Assembly: GCF_946478885.1 (NCBI RefSeq)
Contig: NZ_CAMLDX010000056.1
Span: forward strand, 1-22,811
From: an uncultured Bacillus sp.
Lineage (GTDB): Bacteria > Bacillota > Bacilli > Bacillales_B > DSM-18226
DNA length: 22,811 nucleotides
Direction of reading: 5' to 3'
Made by a program: the position numbers and the translations under genes. Positions 1 through 8,141 of the stretch are shown here, piece by piece (positions within the stretch are counted from its first letter, which is position 1; each line of letters opens with the position of its first letter). The notes beneath the pieces were generated by a model, which searched no databases, had not been told where the DNA came from, and worked only from the letters and a program-made list of their open reading frames with translations.

Positions 1-29
1 ACAGTGAATTTTTTCTGGAGCTAGAAAAA

Positions 30-744
30 TTGAACTTATGATTTACTAAATTACTTAGAAGGAATTACATTTATCACGCGTCGAATATTTAAATTAACTT
101 GAATGGACGGTGATAGGTTATGAAATCCAATATAGAAAAATTGCAAGAAGTTGAAAATAGACTAAAGCATGAGAAAGAACGACGCATGTATGAACGATAT
201 TAAACGATTCGTTTGCATCTGATGGGGAATTCCAGCAATCAAATCGCGGTCATTCTCGGCAGAACGGGCAAAACCATTCGATCGGATATCCGTTCCTATC
301 AAGAACAGGGATTAGCAGGTCTTGCCATGAAGTTCTCAACAGGAAAACCGCCTCGGTGAAATCGTTTGGCAGAAAGAAGAACAATGTACGGCGGAAGAGT
401 TCCTTGCATTCCTTAGAAGCCTATCCGACCGGAAACATTGTAATGATCTTGGACAATGCGAGGATTCACCATGCAAAAATGCCTGAACCCTTCCTTAAGG
501 AAATGAAGGGGAGACTGCCATTTATATTTTTGCCACCATACAGCCCTCAACTCAATGTTATGGAGGGACTTTGGAAAGGGTTGAACTTCGATGTGATCAA
601 CCATGTTTTCTACCATACGGTGGCTGATATTCGAAAAAATGTCCATGCTTTTATGGAGAATATGATGCTTGAACCTATAAAAGTCATTGAATGGCTTTGT
701 GTAAGAATGGAGTAAAGTGCCATTCAAGAAAATCTTTAGTTCAA
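30..744. mobile_element. Decayed IS630-family insertion sequence
   Basis: The segment carries a broken IS630-type transposase gene and nothing else recognisable. A 7-base inverted match, TTGAACT at 30-36 and AGTTCAA at 738-744, brackets the coding remnants and may be what is left of the terminal inverted repeats. The match is short, so the exact ends are uncertain. The copy cannot be autonomous because its transposase is destroyed. It lies immediately upstream of lcfA, so its right end is close to, or part of, the lcfA promoter region. Confidence 0.6.
120..715 (+). pseudogene. IS630-family transposase, multiply disrupted
   Basis: Homology can be read in three successive frames. From ATG 120 an N-terminal helix-turn-helix part is seen, with the stretch IAVILGRTGKTIRSDIRSY, but a TAA at 201-203 interrupts it after 27 codons and a TGA ends the frame at 357-359. 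From about 355 another frame continues with GEIVWQKEEQCTAEEFLAFL. After a frameshift near 410-425 the third frame gives YPTGNIVMILDNARIHHAK and PPYSPQLNVMEGLW, ending at 715. These last two hold the second Asp and the Glu of the DDE catalytic triad. Compared with intact IS630 transposases of roughly 340 residues, about 110 residues are missing at position 355, including the region of the first catalytic Asp. This is clearly a pseudogene. Confidence 0.85.
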
Positions 745-768
745 CTTATATAGATAAATATATATAAA
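740..768 (+). promoter_or_regulatory. Candidate lcfA promoter (sigma-A type)
   Basis: TTCAAC at 740-745 and TATAAA at 763-768 are separated by 17 bases. This is the best sigma-A-like pair upstream of lcfA, though it is AT-rich and imperfect. The -35 element overlaps the presumed right end of the IS630 remnant. A second weak -10 (TACAAT, about 816-821) lies nearer the gene. Confidence 0.3.
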
Positions 769-781
769 GAAAGCGTTTCCT
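768..781 (+). promoter_or_regulatory. cre-like CcpA operator upstream of lcfA
   Basis: AGAAAGCGTTTCCT resembles the catabolite-responsive element consensus TGWAANCGNTNWCA, with the core AAAGCG-TTTC intact. It lies just downstream of the candidate -10, where CcpA binding would block transcription. In B. subtilis the lcfA operon is known to be under carbon catabolite repression, which supports the call. The assignment is by motif only. Confidence 0.5.
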
Positions 782-864
782 TCACAGGCGGTTCTATTTA
801 AGTCCATACGATTAATACAATAGATCAGAGGATACAAGTAGCCATGTTAAAGGAGGAAACGCGT

Positions 865-2553
865 ATGAGACAAAAACCATGGCTTAAGCATTACCCTGAG
901 GAAATTCCTTGTCAATTAACCTATCCCAATGATCTGATTCATCACTTTTTAATCAATACGGCAGCTGAGTTCCCGGACCAAACAGCGATTCATTTTTTAG
1001 GCAGGGAATTCAGCTTTCGCTATGTCAATGATGCAGCTGAGAAGCTTGCCGGCTATTTGCAGGAAATAGGCATCGAAAAAGGAGATCGTGTAGCGATTAT
1101 GCTGCCAAACACCCCTCAGGCTGTTATCAGCTTTTATGGCGTCTTGCTGGCGGGCGGAATTGTGGTGCAAACAAATCCGCTTTATACTGAACGTGAATTG
1201 GAATATCAAATGAAGGATTCCGGAGCTAAGGTGATTATTACGCTGGACATTTTATTCCCAAAGGCTGTAAAAGTAAAAGAATATACGAATCTGCAGCATA
1301 TCATTGTGACCGCAATTAAAGACTTTCTCCCCTTCCCAAAAAATATCATCTACCCATTCATTCAAAAAAAACAATATGGAATCGCCGTAAATGTTGTCCA
1401 TGAGGGACAGATTCATTTATTAAGCGAGATCTTCAGGCAGCCAAAAAGAACCGTTATTCCATACGAGCAAAATCCTGAAAAGACAATAGCCCTGATCCAA
1501 TATACTGGTGGCACGACTGGGTTTCCTAAAGGCGTCATGCTTACCCATAAAAATCTCGTTGTGAATACTCTTATGTGTACCACATGGTTGTACAAATATA
1601 AACGTGGTGAAGAAATTGTATTGGGGGTCATTCCTTTTTTCCACGTTTATGGTTTAACGACCGTTATGATTTTAGCGATTATGCAGGGGTATAAAATGGT
1701 GCTGTTGCCGAAATTTGAAGTGAAAACGACCTTAAAGACGATTCATCAGCAGCGACCGACGTTATTTCCCGGTGCGCCGACCATGTATATTGGACTGCTG
1801 AATGCTTCGGATTTGCATAAATACGATATATCCTCAATTGATGCATGTCTAAGCGGATCGGCACCGCTTCCAACCGAAGTACAGGATAGATTTGAACAGA
1901 CAACAGGAGGGAAGCTTGTTGAAGGCTACGGATTAACTGAAACGTCCCCGATCACCCATGTTAATTTTCTATGGGATCGCCCCAGGGTAAAAGGAAGTAT
2001 CGGAGTGCCGCTGCCAGATACAGATGCCGTCATCCTTTCATTGGAAAATGGTGAAATTCTTCCTCCCGGTGAATTAGGAGAAATTGCTGTGAAAGGTCCG
2101 CAGGTCATGAAAGGCTATTGGGATCGCCCTGATGAAACAGAGCAAGCCTTTAAAGACGGCTGGCTCCTGACAGGCGATCTCGGTTATATGGATCAGGAAG
2201 GGTATTTTTTCGTGATCGATCGCAAAAAAGACATCATTATTGCTGGAGGATTTAATGTGTATCCTCGTGAGATTGAAGAAGTATTTTACGAGCATCCTGC
2301 TGTTAAAGAAGTGGTTGTCGCCGGTATTCCGGATCCATACAGGGGGGAAACGGTCAAGGCCTATGTTGTTTTAAAAGAGGGAACAACGGTGAAGAAAGCA
2401 GAATTGAATGAATTCGCCAGAAGAAATCTAGCGGCTTATAAAGTTCCGCGAAAATATGAGTTTCGTGAAGAGTTACCAAAGACGGCAGTAGGAAAAATAT
2501 TGCGGAGAATTTTAGTTGAGGAGGAAAAAGGAAAGGATGGGGAAGGAAATTGA
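865..2553 (+). CDS. lcfA: Long-chain fatty acid--CoA ligase
   Basis: Activates long-chain fatty acids to acyl-CoA with ATP and CoA, the entry step of beta-oxidation. It belongs to the ANL adenylate-forming superfamily. The phosphate-binding loop YTGGTTGFPKG lies near residues 212-222, the GYGLTET A5 motif near 354-360 and the TGD motif near 437. The C-terminal PKTAVGKILRR, near 538-548, contains the catalytic lysine. At 562 residues from ATG 865 it has the usual LcfA length. ATG 865 is preferred over an in-frame ATG at 844 because an excellent Shine-Dalgarno, AAAGGAGG at 849-856, sits 8 bases before it. The residues following the start, MRQKPWLKHYPEEIP, match the B. subtilis LcfA N-terminus. 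It is first in the fatty-acid cluster with fadB, etfB and etfA. The fadR repressor gene normally following it is absent. Confidence 0.93.
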   Translation: MRQKPWLKHYPEEIPCQLTYPNDLIHHFLINTAAEFPDQTAIHFLGREFSFRYVNDAAEKLAGYLQEIGIEKGDRVAIMLPNTPQAVISFYGVLLAGGIVVQTNPLYTERELEYQMKDSGAKVIITLDILFPKAVKVKEYTNLQHIIVTAIKDFLPFPKNIIYPFIQKKQYGIAVNVVHEGQIHLLSEIFRQPKRTVIPYEQNPEKTIALIQYTGGTTGFPKGVMLTHKNLVVNTLMCTTWLYKYKRGEEIVLGVIPFFHVYGLTTVMILAIMQGYKMVLLPKFEVKTTLKTIHQQRPTLFPGAPTMYIGLLNASDLHKYDISSIDACLSGSAPLPTEVQDRFEQTTGGKLVEGYGLTETSPITHVNFLWDRPRVKGSIGVPLPDTDAVILSLENGEILPPGELGEIAVKGPQVMKGYWDRPDETEQAFKDGWLLTGDLGYMDQEGYFFVIDRKKDIIIAGGFNVYPREIEEVFYEHPAVKEVVVAGIPDPYRGETVKAYVVLKEGTTVKKAELNEFARRNLAAYKVPRKYEFREELPKTAVGKILRRILVEEEKGKDGEGN

Positions 2554-2748
2554 ACCCACCGCTGCTGGCTTATCAAGTCCTAGGCTCGGATACAAAAATT
2601 CCAAGTGAAAACCTGCCGAATTGAATAATCTTATAAAATTTTCAAAATAATTTATCAGAAAAATAAAAATAATGGAGGAAAATGAAGAACAATAGAGAAT
2701 TTAATTAGATAGATACGAAAGAATACTTTACTCAAGGAGGGGGAACAG
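2554..2748. other. lcfA-fadB spacer where fadR is expected
   Basis: In B. subtilis and many relatives a TetR-type repressor gene (fadR/ysiA) of about 190 codons sits here. This spacer is only 195 bases and contains no TetR reading frame on either strand. A ribosome binding site (GGAGG, 2674-2678) precedes ATG 2682 and a mini-frame reading MKNNREFN then stop. B. subtilis FadR starts MKQKRPKY, so this could be the scar of a deleted fadR start, but eight residues cannot prove it. Confidence 0.35.
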
Positions 2749-3522
2749 ATGGAATTTTTGAAATGGATGCAAGAGGATAGGATTGCGATTATCCAGATTT
2801 CAAGTCCACCAGCAAATGCCTTATCTTCAAGTCTGCTTCGAAATTTGTCAGAGGTATTTGATGAAATTGAACAAAATGACGAAATAAGAGTGGTGCTTAT
2901 ACATGGAGAGGGCCGGTTTTTTTCAGCAGGAGCAGATATTAAAGAGTTCACCGAGACAGAACCGGGAGAAGACTTTGTAAAGATGGCAAAATATGGTCAG
3001 AACCTGTTTGAAAGAATCGAATCATTTTCCAAGCCTGTTATTGCTGCGATCCACGGTGCTGCACTTGGAGGAGGCCTCGAATTGGCAATGGCCTGCCATT
3101 TTCGACTTGTAACAGAGGGGGCAAAGTTGGGTCTTCCTGAACTATCGCTCGGTTTAATCCCAGGATTCGCTGGTACGCAACGATTACCGCGTTATGTCGG
3201 TACTGCCAGAGCTGCGGAGATGCTGTTTACCAGCAAACCTGTGACAGGTGTTGAAGCTGTTCAGTACGGACTAGCCAATCATGCATATAAGGAAGAAGAA
3301 CTTCTGGAAAATGCGAAAAAAATGGCCAAAGAAATTGCTAAAAAAAGTCCTGTAGCGCTCAGAGCAGCGATTAAATTATTAAATGCCGCTAAAACTGAAG
3401 AACATTATCAGGCAGTTAAGAAGGAAGCAAGGTTATTTGGCAAGATTTCGGAATCAAAGGATAGTGCTGAAGGAATTTCGGCTTTTATAGAAAAAAGGGA
3501 ACCAGCCTTTACAGGAAAGTAG
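2749..3522 (+). CDS. fadB: Enoyl-CoA hydratase (YsiB/FadB)
   Basis: Hydrates trans-2-enoyl-CoA to 3-hydroxyacyl-CoA in beta-oxidation; a cytosolic crotonase-fold enzyme. The 257-residue length is typical. The CoA-binding and oxyanion-hole stretch SAGADIKEF (residues 59-67) and GAALGGGLELAMACH (103-117) are present. The two acid residues of hydratases are both kept: Glu111 in the GGGLEL segment and Glu131 in LPELSLG. They are followed by the signature GTQRLPRYVG. A strong AAGGAGG-type ribosome binding site lies before ATG 2749. It is 195 bases after lcfA and 132 bases before etfB, in the order known from B. subtilis minus fadR. Retention of both glutamates argues for a true hydratase rather than an isomerase. 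Confidence 0.92.
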   Translation: MEFLKWMQEDRIAIIQISSPPANALSSSLLRNLSEVFDEIEQNDEIRVVLIHGEGRFFSAGADIKEFTETEPGEDFVKMAKYGQNLFERIESFSKPVIAAIHGAALGGGLELAMACHFRLVTEGAKLGLPELSLGLIPGFAGTQRLPRYVGTARAAEMLFTSKPVTGVEAVQYGLANHAYKEEELLENAKKMAKEIAKKSPVALRAAIKLLNAAKTEEHYQAVKKEARLFGKISESKDSAEGISAFIEKREPAFTGK

Positions 3523-3654
3523 GAAGAATATTGGGTTACATAAATTCCTACTAAAATACTATATTTAAAATTCTAAAAATTTAGAGATATTAATATTTTT
3601 GGAATACAATTATAATTGGAAGAGTAAGTAGCTATTTTTGAAGGAGGTAAAGTG

Positions 3655-4428
3655 ATGAATATTTTTGTGCTATTAAAAAGAACGTTTGATACAGAAGAAA
3701 AGATCAGTTTATCCGCTGGGAAAATTAACGAAGACGGTACGGAATTTATCATCAATCCATATGATGAATATGCAGTTGAAGAAGCACTGCAGATCAGGGA
3801 TGCACATGGCGGAGAAGTTACCATTGTTTCCGTCGGAACGGATGAATCTGAAACACAAATTCGCACAGCACTGGCTATGGGAGCCGATAAAGCCGTGCTT
3901 ATCAATATTGAAGATGATATTGAAGCTGGCGATCAATTCACAACAGCAAAGGTTATTTCGGAGTATCTTAAGGATAAGCAGGTCGATATCATCCTTGCAG
4001 GAAATGTAGCCATTGACGGTGGCTCAGGACAAGTTGGTCCAAGGGTTGCTGAACTACTCGGAATAAATTATATTACAACCATTACCAAAATAGAGATTGA
4101 CGGAACGAAGGCAACTGTTGTCCGTGATGTTGAAGGGGATTCCGAAGTGATTGAAACAAGCCTTCCATTGCTTGTAACTGCGCAGCAGGGATTAAATGAG
4201 CCCCGCTATCCATCTTTGCCGGGAATTATGAAAGCAAAGAAGAAACCTTTGGAAGAACTGGAATTGGATGACCTTGACCTAGATGAAGATGATGCAGAGG
4301 CTAAAACAAAGACAATTGAAATTTTCCTTCCTCCTAAAAAGGAAGCAGGCCGCGTTTTGTCTGGTGAATTAGATGCCCAGGTAAAGGAACTTGTACAGCT
4401 GCTTCACACGGAAGCAAAAGTGATCTGA
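3655..4428 (+). CDS. etfB: Electron transfer flavoprotein beta subunit
   Basis: Small subunit of the EtfAB heterodimer, which takes electrons from acyl-CoA dehydrogenases and passes them toward the respiratory quinone pool. The 257-residue protein matches the family from the opening NIFVLLKRTFDTEEKI. It contains the conserved AMGADKAVLI and the ETF-beta signature region VAIDGGSGQVGPRVAELL. The C-terminal LPGIMKAKKKPLEELELDDL resembles the recognition-loop region of ETF-beta. ATG 3655 is chosen over GTG 3652 because AAGGAGG at 3641-3647 then has a 7-base spacing. It is followed by etfA after 38 bases, certainly one transcription unit. The 129-base leader before it is very AT-rich with a small hairpin-forming palindrome and could hold its own promoter, but I see no convincing one. 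Confidence 0.95.
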   Translation: MNIFVLLKRTFDTEEKISLSAGKINEDGTEFIINPYDEYAVEEALQIRDAHGGEVTIVSVGTDESETQIRTALAMGADKAVLINIEDDIEAGDQFTTAKVISEYLKDKQVDIILAGNVAIDGGSGQVGPRVAELLGINYITTITKIEIDGTKATVVRDVEGDSEVIETSLPLLVTAQQGLNEPRYPSLPGIMKAKKKPLEELELDDLDLDEDDAEAKTKTIEIFLPPKKEAGRVLSGELDAQVKELVQLLHTEAKVI

Positions 4429-4466
4429 TCATAAAGAGGTATAAAATGTAGGAGGTATTGATAACG

Positions 4467-5444
4467 ATGGCGAAAAAAATAGTAGTGCTTGGAGAAGTTC
4501 GTGATAATTCCTTACGTAATGTATCCTTTGAGGCAATCGGTGCAGCGAAAACAATTGCAGATGGCGGTGAAATCATCGGGCTGTTAATTGGACAATCTGT
4601 AAGCGTTTTAGCCAATGAGATGATTTATTACGGTGCTGACCGTGTAATTACAGTGGAAGATGAGAAATTGAAGCAATATACACCCGATGGATATGCTCAG
4701 GCAATTCAAGCTGTTATAAATGATGTCGAGCCTGATGGCATTATTTTAGGACATACCGCGATGGGAAAGGATATCTCACCTAAGCTGGCAGCAAGATTGA
4801 ACTCAGGTTTAATTTCTGATGTGACATCCGTTGAAGCAACAGGGGAAAATATTATATTTACAAGACCGATTTATTCCGGAAAAGCATTTGAAAAGAAAAT
4901 TGTGACGGATGGTTTGATTTTTGCCACAATCCGCCCGAATAATATTGCCCCGCTTGAGAAAGACGTGTCCCGCACAGGAGAAGTTTTTGCATTATCCGTT
5001 GAAATACAGACTTTGCGTTCGGTGATTAAAGATGTGGTAAGGAAAGCTAGTGAAGGTGTAGATCTATCTGAAGCAAAGGTGATCGTTTCCGGAGGTCGCG
5101 GAGTGAAAAGCACAGACGGTTTCCAATTATTAAAGGAATTAGCAAATGTGTTAGGCGGCGCAGTCGGAGCTTCGCGCGGAGCATGCGATGCTGATTATTG
5201 CGATTACTCTCTGCAAATCGGTCAGACAGGTAAAGTAGTTACACCAGATTTATACATTGCATGCGGAATTTCCGGAGCAATCCAGCATCTGGCCGGAATG
5301 TCAAACTCTAAGGTCATTGTGGCGATAAATAAAGATCCGGAAGCTAATATCTTTAATGTTGCAGACTATGGTATTGTCGGAGATCTTTTTGAAGTGGTAC
5401 CAATATTAACCGAGGAATTAAAAAAATTAGTAATTAATGCATAA
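4467..5444 (+). CDS. etfA: Electron transfer flavoprotein alpha subunit
   Basis: FAD-binding subunit of the EtfAB heterodimer, partner of the gene just upstream. It begins [22 protein letters not shown], typical of Bacillus EtfA. The C-terminal FAD domain shows SGGRGVKS (about residues 206-213), [16 protein letters not shown] (about 227-242), [18 protein letters not shown] (about 249-266), [11 protein letters not shown] and [12 protein letters not shown], the family FAD signature. ATG 4467 gives 325 residues, the usual length. An in-frame TTG at 4458 would sit only 2 bases after the TAGGAGG ribosome binding site (4449-4455) and is rejected. It is the last gene of the fatty-acid cluster before the GC-rich spacer. 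Confidence 0.95.
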   Translation: MAKKIVVLGEVRDNSLRNVSFEAIGAAKTIADGGEIIGLLIGQSVSVLANEMIYYGADRVITVEDEKLKQYTPDGYAQAIQAVINDVEPDGIILGHTAMGKDISPKLAARLNSGLISDVTSVEATGENIIFTRPIYSGKAFEKKIVTDGLIFATIRPNNIAPLEKDVSRTGEVFALSVEIQTLRSVIKDVVRKASEGVDLSEAKVIVSGGRGVKSTDGFQLLKELANVLGGAVGASRGACDADYCDYSLQIGQTGKVVTPDLYIACGISGAIQHLAGMSNSKVIVAINKDPEANIFNVADYGIVGDLFEVVPILTEELKKLVINA

Positions 5445-5582
5445 TCCGTTTGGTAAATAAAAATTTCTGGATTGAATAAAGGAATTGAAACGGCCGGTCG
5501 ACCTGATACGTCTAGCCCCGAATTACAACATCAGAGTAGAAAGCACGAAAAGTGCCGGCGGCCGGCAAATACATACGCATCT

Positions 5583-5596
5583 TGAGCGTACGCTCA
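5583..5596. promoter_or_regulatory. Perfect 14-base palindrome upstream of trxA
   Basis: TGAGCGTACGCTCA is a perfect inverted repeat of the size and symmetry of a TetR-family operator. It lies about 70 bases upstream of the candidate trxA -35. An 11-of-14 match, CGAGTGAACGCTCA, occurs in the sdhC leader at 8895-8908. The palindrome is seen directly; the regulator is unknown. Confidence 0.4.
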
Positions 5597-5665
5597 TTTT
5601 TGGAAAGAATATTTCTGCTTATTCAGAGAAAAAATATGCTGTGAAACAAATTATTAGCATGTAAG

Positions 5666-5694
5666 TTAAAACGATGATATACTTTCGTTATAAT
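5666..5694 (+). promoter_or_regulatory. sigma-A promoter of trxA
   Basis: TTAAAA at 5666-5671 and a consensus TATAAT at 5689-5694 are spaced by 17 bases. The predicted transcript would start about 20 bases before the trxA ATG. No heat-shock (CtsR-type) operator is obvious between the promoter and the gene. Confidence 0.6.
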
Positions 5695-5720
5695 TTAGAG
5701 TTATTTGAGGAGGCAGTAAA

Positions 5721-6035
5721 ATGGCAATTGTACACGCAACAGATGCAACGTTTGCAGCGGAAACAGGTTCCGGCTTAGTGCTGGTTGATTTTTGGGCACC
5801 ATGGTGCGGACCTTGTAAAATGATCGCTCCAGTTTTAGAGGATTTGGATTCTGAAATCGGAGATAAAATGAAAATTGTAAAAGTAGATGTGGATGAAAAT
5901 CAAGAGTCTGCTGCAAAATTTGGCGTGATGAGCATTCCTACTTTAATCGTATTAAAAGATGGAGAACTGGTAGATAAAGTTGTCGGCTTCCAGCCAAAAG
6001 AAGCTCTTGCGGAACGCCTTGAAAAACAATTTTAA
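5721..6035 (+). CDS. trxA: Thioredoxin
   Basis: Small cytosolic dithiol oxidoreductase that reduces protein disulfides and is recycled by thioredoxin reductase. At 104 residues it has the canonical length. The active-site WCGPC occupies residues 28-32 within [11 protein letters not shown]. The cis-proline loop MSIPT, near residues 72-76, and the C-terminal [11 protein letters not shown] are typical. An AGGAGG ribosome binding site lies 8-9 bases before ATG 5721. It has its own promoter and stands apart from etfA, so it is probably monocistronic or read into uvrC at low level. Confidence 0.97.
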   Translation: MAIVHATDATFAAETGSGLVLVDFWAPWCGPCKMIAPVLEDLDSEIGDKMKIVKVDVDENQESAAKFGVMSIPTLIVLKDGELVDKVVGFQPKEALAERLEKQF

Positions 6036-6064
6036 ATACAAATTTTTTGATAGTGCTGTCCTAT

Positions 6065-6152
6065 AAGGTGTCAGGTATTCACAATTTATCTATATCCCAT
6101 GCAGATTGATGCAGAGTGATACTAGATACTGTATTGTGGTGCCTGACACCTT
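6065..6152. repeat. Inverted repeat GGTGTCAGG/CCTGACACC
   Basis: AAGGTGTCAGG at 6065-6075 is the exact reverse complement of CCTGACACCTT at 6142-6152. The similarity continues imperfectly inward toward ACAA/TTGT. The roughly 88-base unit lies between trxA and uvrC. GGTGCCTGACACC-type repeats recur in Bacillaceae intergenic regions as far as I recall, so this is probably a dispersed REP-like or MITE-like element. It could also end the trxA transcript, although no U-run follows. Confidence 0.55.
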
Positions 6153-6275
6153 TGCTTTTGAGTCAGCTCTTTCTTTATGTCCGCATGTCTTTCTTTCGCA
6201 ATTTACTCTTGCCCAATCCCCTTAAACACCTCTATTATGTATGATGGAAGCTTAGTGAAAGGAGGAAATCTCCGC

Positions 6276-8072
6276 GTGAATGAAATGATAAAATATAAAC
6301 TCTCCCTGCTCCCGGATCAGCCTGGATGCTATTTAATGAAGGATAGGCAGGGAACGATTATTTATGTTGGAAAAGCAAAAATCCTGAAAAATCGTGTCCG
6401 TTCCTACTTTACTGGTTCACATGACGGAAAAACCTTAAGACTCGTCAATGAAATTGAGGACTTTGAATATATTGTTACTTCTTCCGAAATCGAATCTCTG
6501 ATTTTGGAAATGAACCTGATTAAAAAGCATGATCCAAAATATAATGTGATGCTGAAGGATGACAAAAGCTATCCATTTATTAAATTGACGGCAGAAAGAC
6601 ATCCAAGATTGCTCACTACCCGTAAAGTAAAAAAAGATAAAGGAAAGTATTTTGGCCCGTATCCGAATGTTCATTCAGCCAACGAAACAAAAAAACTGCT
6701 TGATCGTATTTATCCATTGCGAAAATGCTCAACATTGCCGGATCGTGTCTGTCTTTATTATCATTTGGATCAATGTCTTGCCCCTTGTGTCAATGAGGTT
6801 AAGGAAGAGGATTATAAAACAATAGTGGAGGAAATTACTCGATTTCTAAATGGCGGGTACGAGGACATAAAAAAAGACTTAACAAAAAAGATGACAGAGG
6901 CGGCAGAAGTACTTGACTTCGAGCGTGCTAAAGAATACAGAGACGGAATCGCCCATATTGAGGCGACCATGGAAAAGCAGAAAATGTCTACGACAGATTT
7001 TACAGATCGTGATGTATTCGGTTATGCCTATGATAAAGGCTGGATGTGCGTGCAGGTCTTTTTTATCAGACAGGGTAAATTAATTGAACGGGATGTTTCA
7101 ATATTCCCGCTTTATCATGAACCTGAAGAGGAAATGCTGACCTATTTGGGACAGTTTTATACAAAGACCAATCATTTTAAACCGAAGGAAATCCTGCTTC
7201 CTGAACCGGTTTCATCCAAGATGGCAGAAGAATTATTACAGGTAAAGGTATTAAAACCGAAAAGGGGGCAAAAGAAGGAACTAATGCAGTTAGCTTGTAA
7301 AAATGCAAAAATTGCATTATCTGAGAAATTCTCCCTTATTGAGCGTGATGAAGAACGTACCATTAAGGCGATAGAGCGCTTAGGGGAAGAAATGGGCATC
7401 TATACGCCGCATCGAATAGAGGCGTTTGATAACTCAAATATACAGGGAACGGACCCGGTTTCTGCTATGGTAGTATTTATCGACGGAAAGCCGGAAAAAA
7501 GGGAATACCGGAAATATAAAATCAAGACTGTCACAGGACCGGACGATTATGAATCAATGCGTGAAGTAGTTCGCAGAAGATATACCCGTGTATTAAAAGA
7601 AAATCTTCCATTACCGGATTTACTGATCATCGATGGAGGAAAAGGACATATTGAAGCGGTAAGGGACGTCTTGGAGAATGAATTAGGACTTGAGCTCCCT
7701 ATTTCGGGATTGGTGAAGGATGATAAGCATAGGACTTCACAACTGCTATTCGGAAATCCTTTAGAGATTGTCCCTCTGGAAAGAAACAGCCAGGAATTTT
7801 ACTTGCTTCAAAGAGTACAGGACGAAGTTCACCGCTTTGCAATCAGTTTTCACCGCCAGTTGCGAGGCAAAAATGCCTTTCATTCTCTGCTTGATGGAGT
7901 CCCTGGAATAGGAGAGAAACGCAAAAGACAGCTGTTAAAGAAATTTGGTTCTGTAAAAAAAATAAAAGCAGCCGCCTTGAATGACCTTACAGCTGCCGGA
8001 ATTCCACAAAATGCTGCTAGAGCACTGTTGGAAAAACTGCATGATGATCATCCAAATAGCAACGATACATGA
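6276..8072 (+). CDS. uvrC: UvrABC excinuclease subunit C
   Basis: Dual-incision nuclease of nucleotide excision repair, recruited by the UvrB-DNA complex. The N-terminal GIY-YIG domain is seen as [12 protein letters not shown], then [18 protein letters not shown]. It is followed by a cysteine-containing region ([16 protein letters not shown]) and the UvrB-interacting UVR motif around [17 protein letters not shown]. The RNase H-like 5'-incision domain has [26 protein letters not shown]-like residues and [12 protein letters not shown]-terminal helix-hairpin-helix pair is seen around [18 protein letters not shown] choose GTG 6276, 10 bases after GGAGG (6261-6265), which gives 598 residues. This equals the B. 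subtilis length as I recall it; an upstream ATG at 6177 would add 33 unlike residues. lysC, which follows uvrC in B. subtilis, is not here. Confidence 0.95.
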   Translation: MNEMIKYKLSLLPDQPGCYLMKDRQGTIIYVGKAKILKNRVRSYFTGSHDGKTLRLVNEIEDFEYIVTSSEIESLILEMNLIKKHDPKYNVMLKDDKSYPFIKLTAERHPRLLTTRKVKKDKGKYFGPYPNVHSANETKKLLDRIYPLRKCSTLPDRVCLYYHLDQCLAPCVNEVKEEDYKTIVEEITRFLNGGYEDIKKDLTKKMTEAAEVLDFERAKEYRDGIAHIEATMEKQKMSTTDFTDRDVFGYAYDKGWMCVQVFFIRQGKLIERDVSIFPLYHEPEEEMLTYLGQFYTKTNHFKPKEILLPEPVSSKMAEELLQVKVLKPKRGQKKELMQLACKNAKIALSEKFSLIERDEERTIKAIERLGEEMGIYTPHRIEAFDNSNIQGTDPVSAMVVFIDGKPEKREYRKYKIKTVTGPDDYESMREVVRRRYTRVLKENLPLPDLLIIDGGKGHIEAVRDVLENELGLELPISGLVKDDKHRTSQLLFGNPLEIVPLERNSQEFYLLQRVQDEVHRFAISFHRQLRGKNAFHSLLDGVPGIGEKRKRQLLKKFGSVKKIKAAALNDLTAAGIPQNAARALLEKLHDDHPNSNDT

Positions 8073-8095
8073 TTCATGATCCCGAAAAAATAATT

Positions 8096-8139
8096 AAAAC
8101 TTCCATCAGAACAGGGATTTTTCTCCGATGGAAGTTTTT
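8096..8139. terminator. Terminator after uvrC (probably bidirectional)
   Basis: A perfect 12-base stem, AAAACTTCCATC at 8096-8107 with GATGGAAGTTTT at 8127-8138, is followed by a T-run on the plus strand. Complementary A/T flanks also give a T-run on the minus strand. It separates uvrC from the convergent yslB, whose stop is only 3 bases away. Confidence 0.85.
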
Positions 8140-8141
8140 CC

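Noticed and set aside
413..727. 104-codon minus-strand frame over the IS630 remnant
   Set aside because: It is antisense to clear transposase homology and has no independent support.
6177..6275. 33-residue N-terminal extension of UvrC
   Set aside because: It does not resemble UvrC and would span the strong ribosome binding site at 6261-6265.
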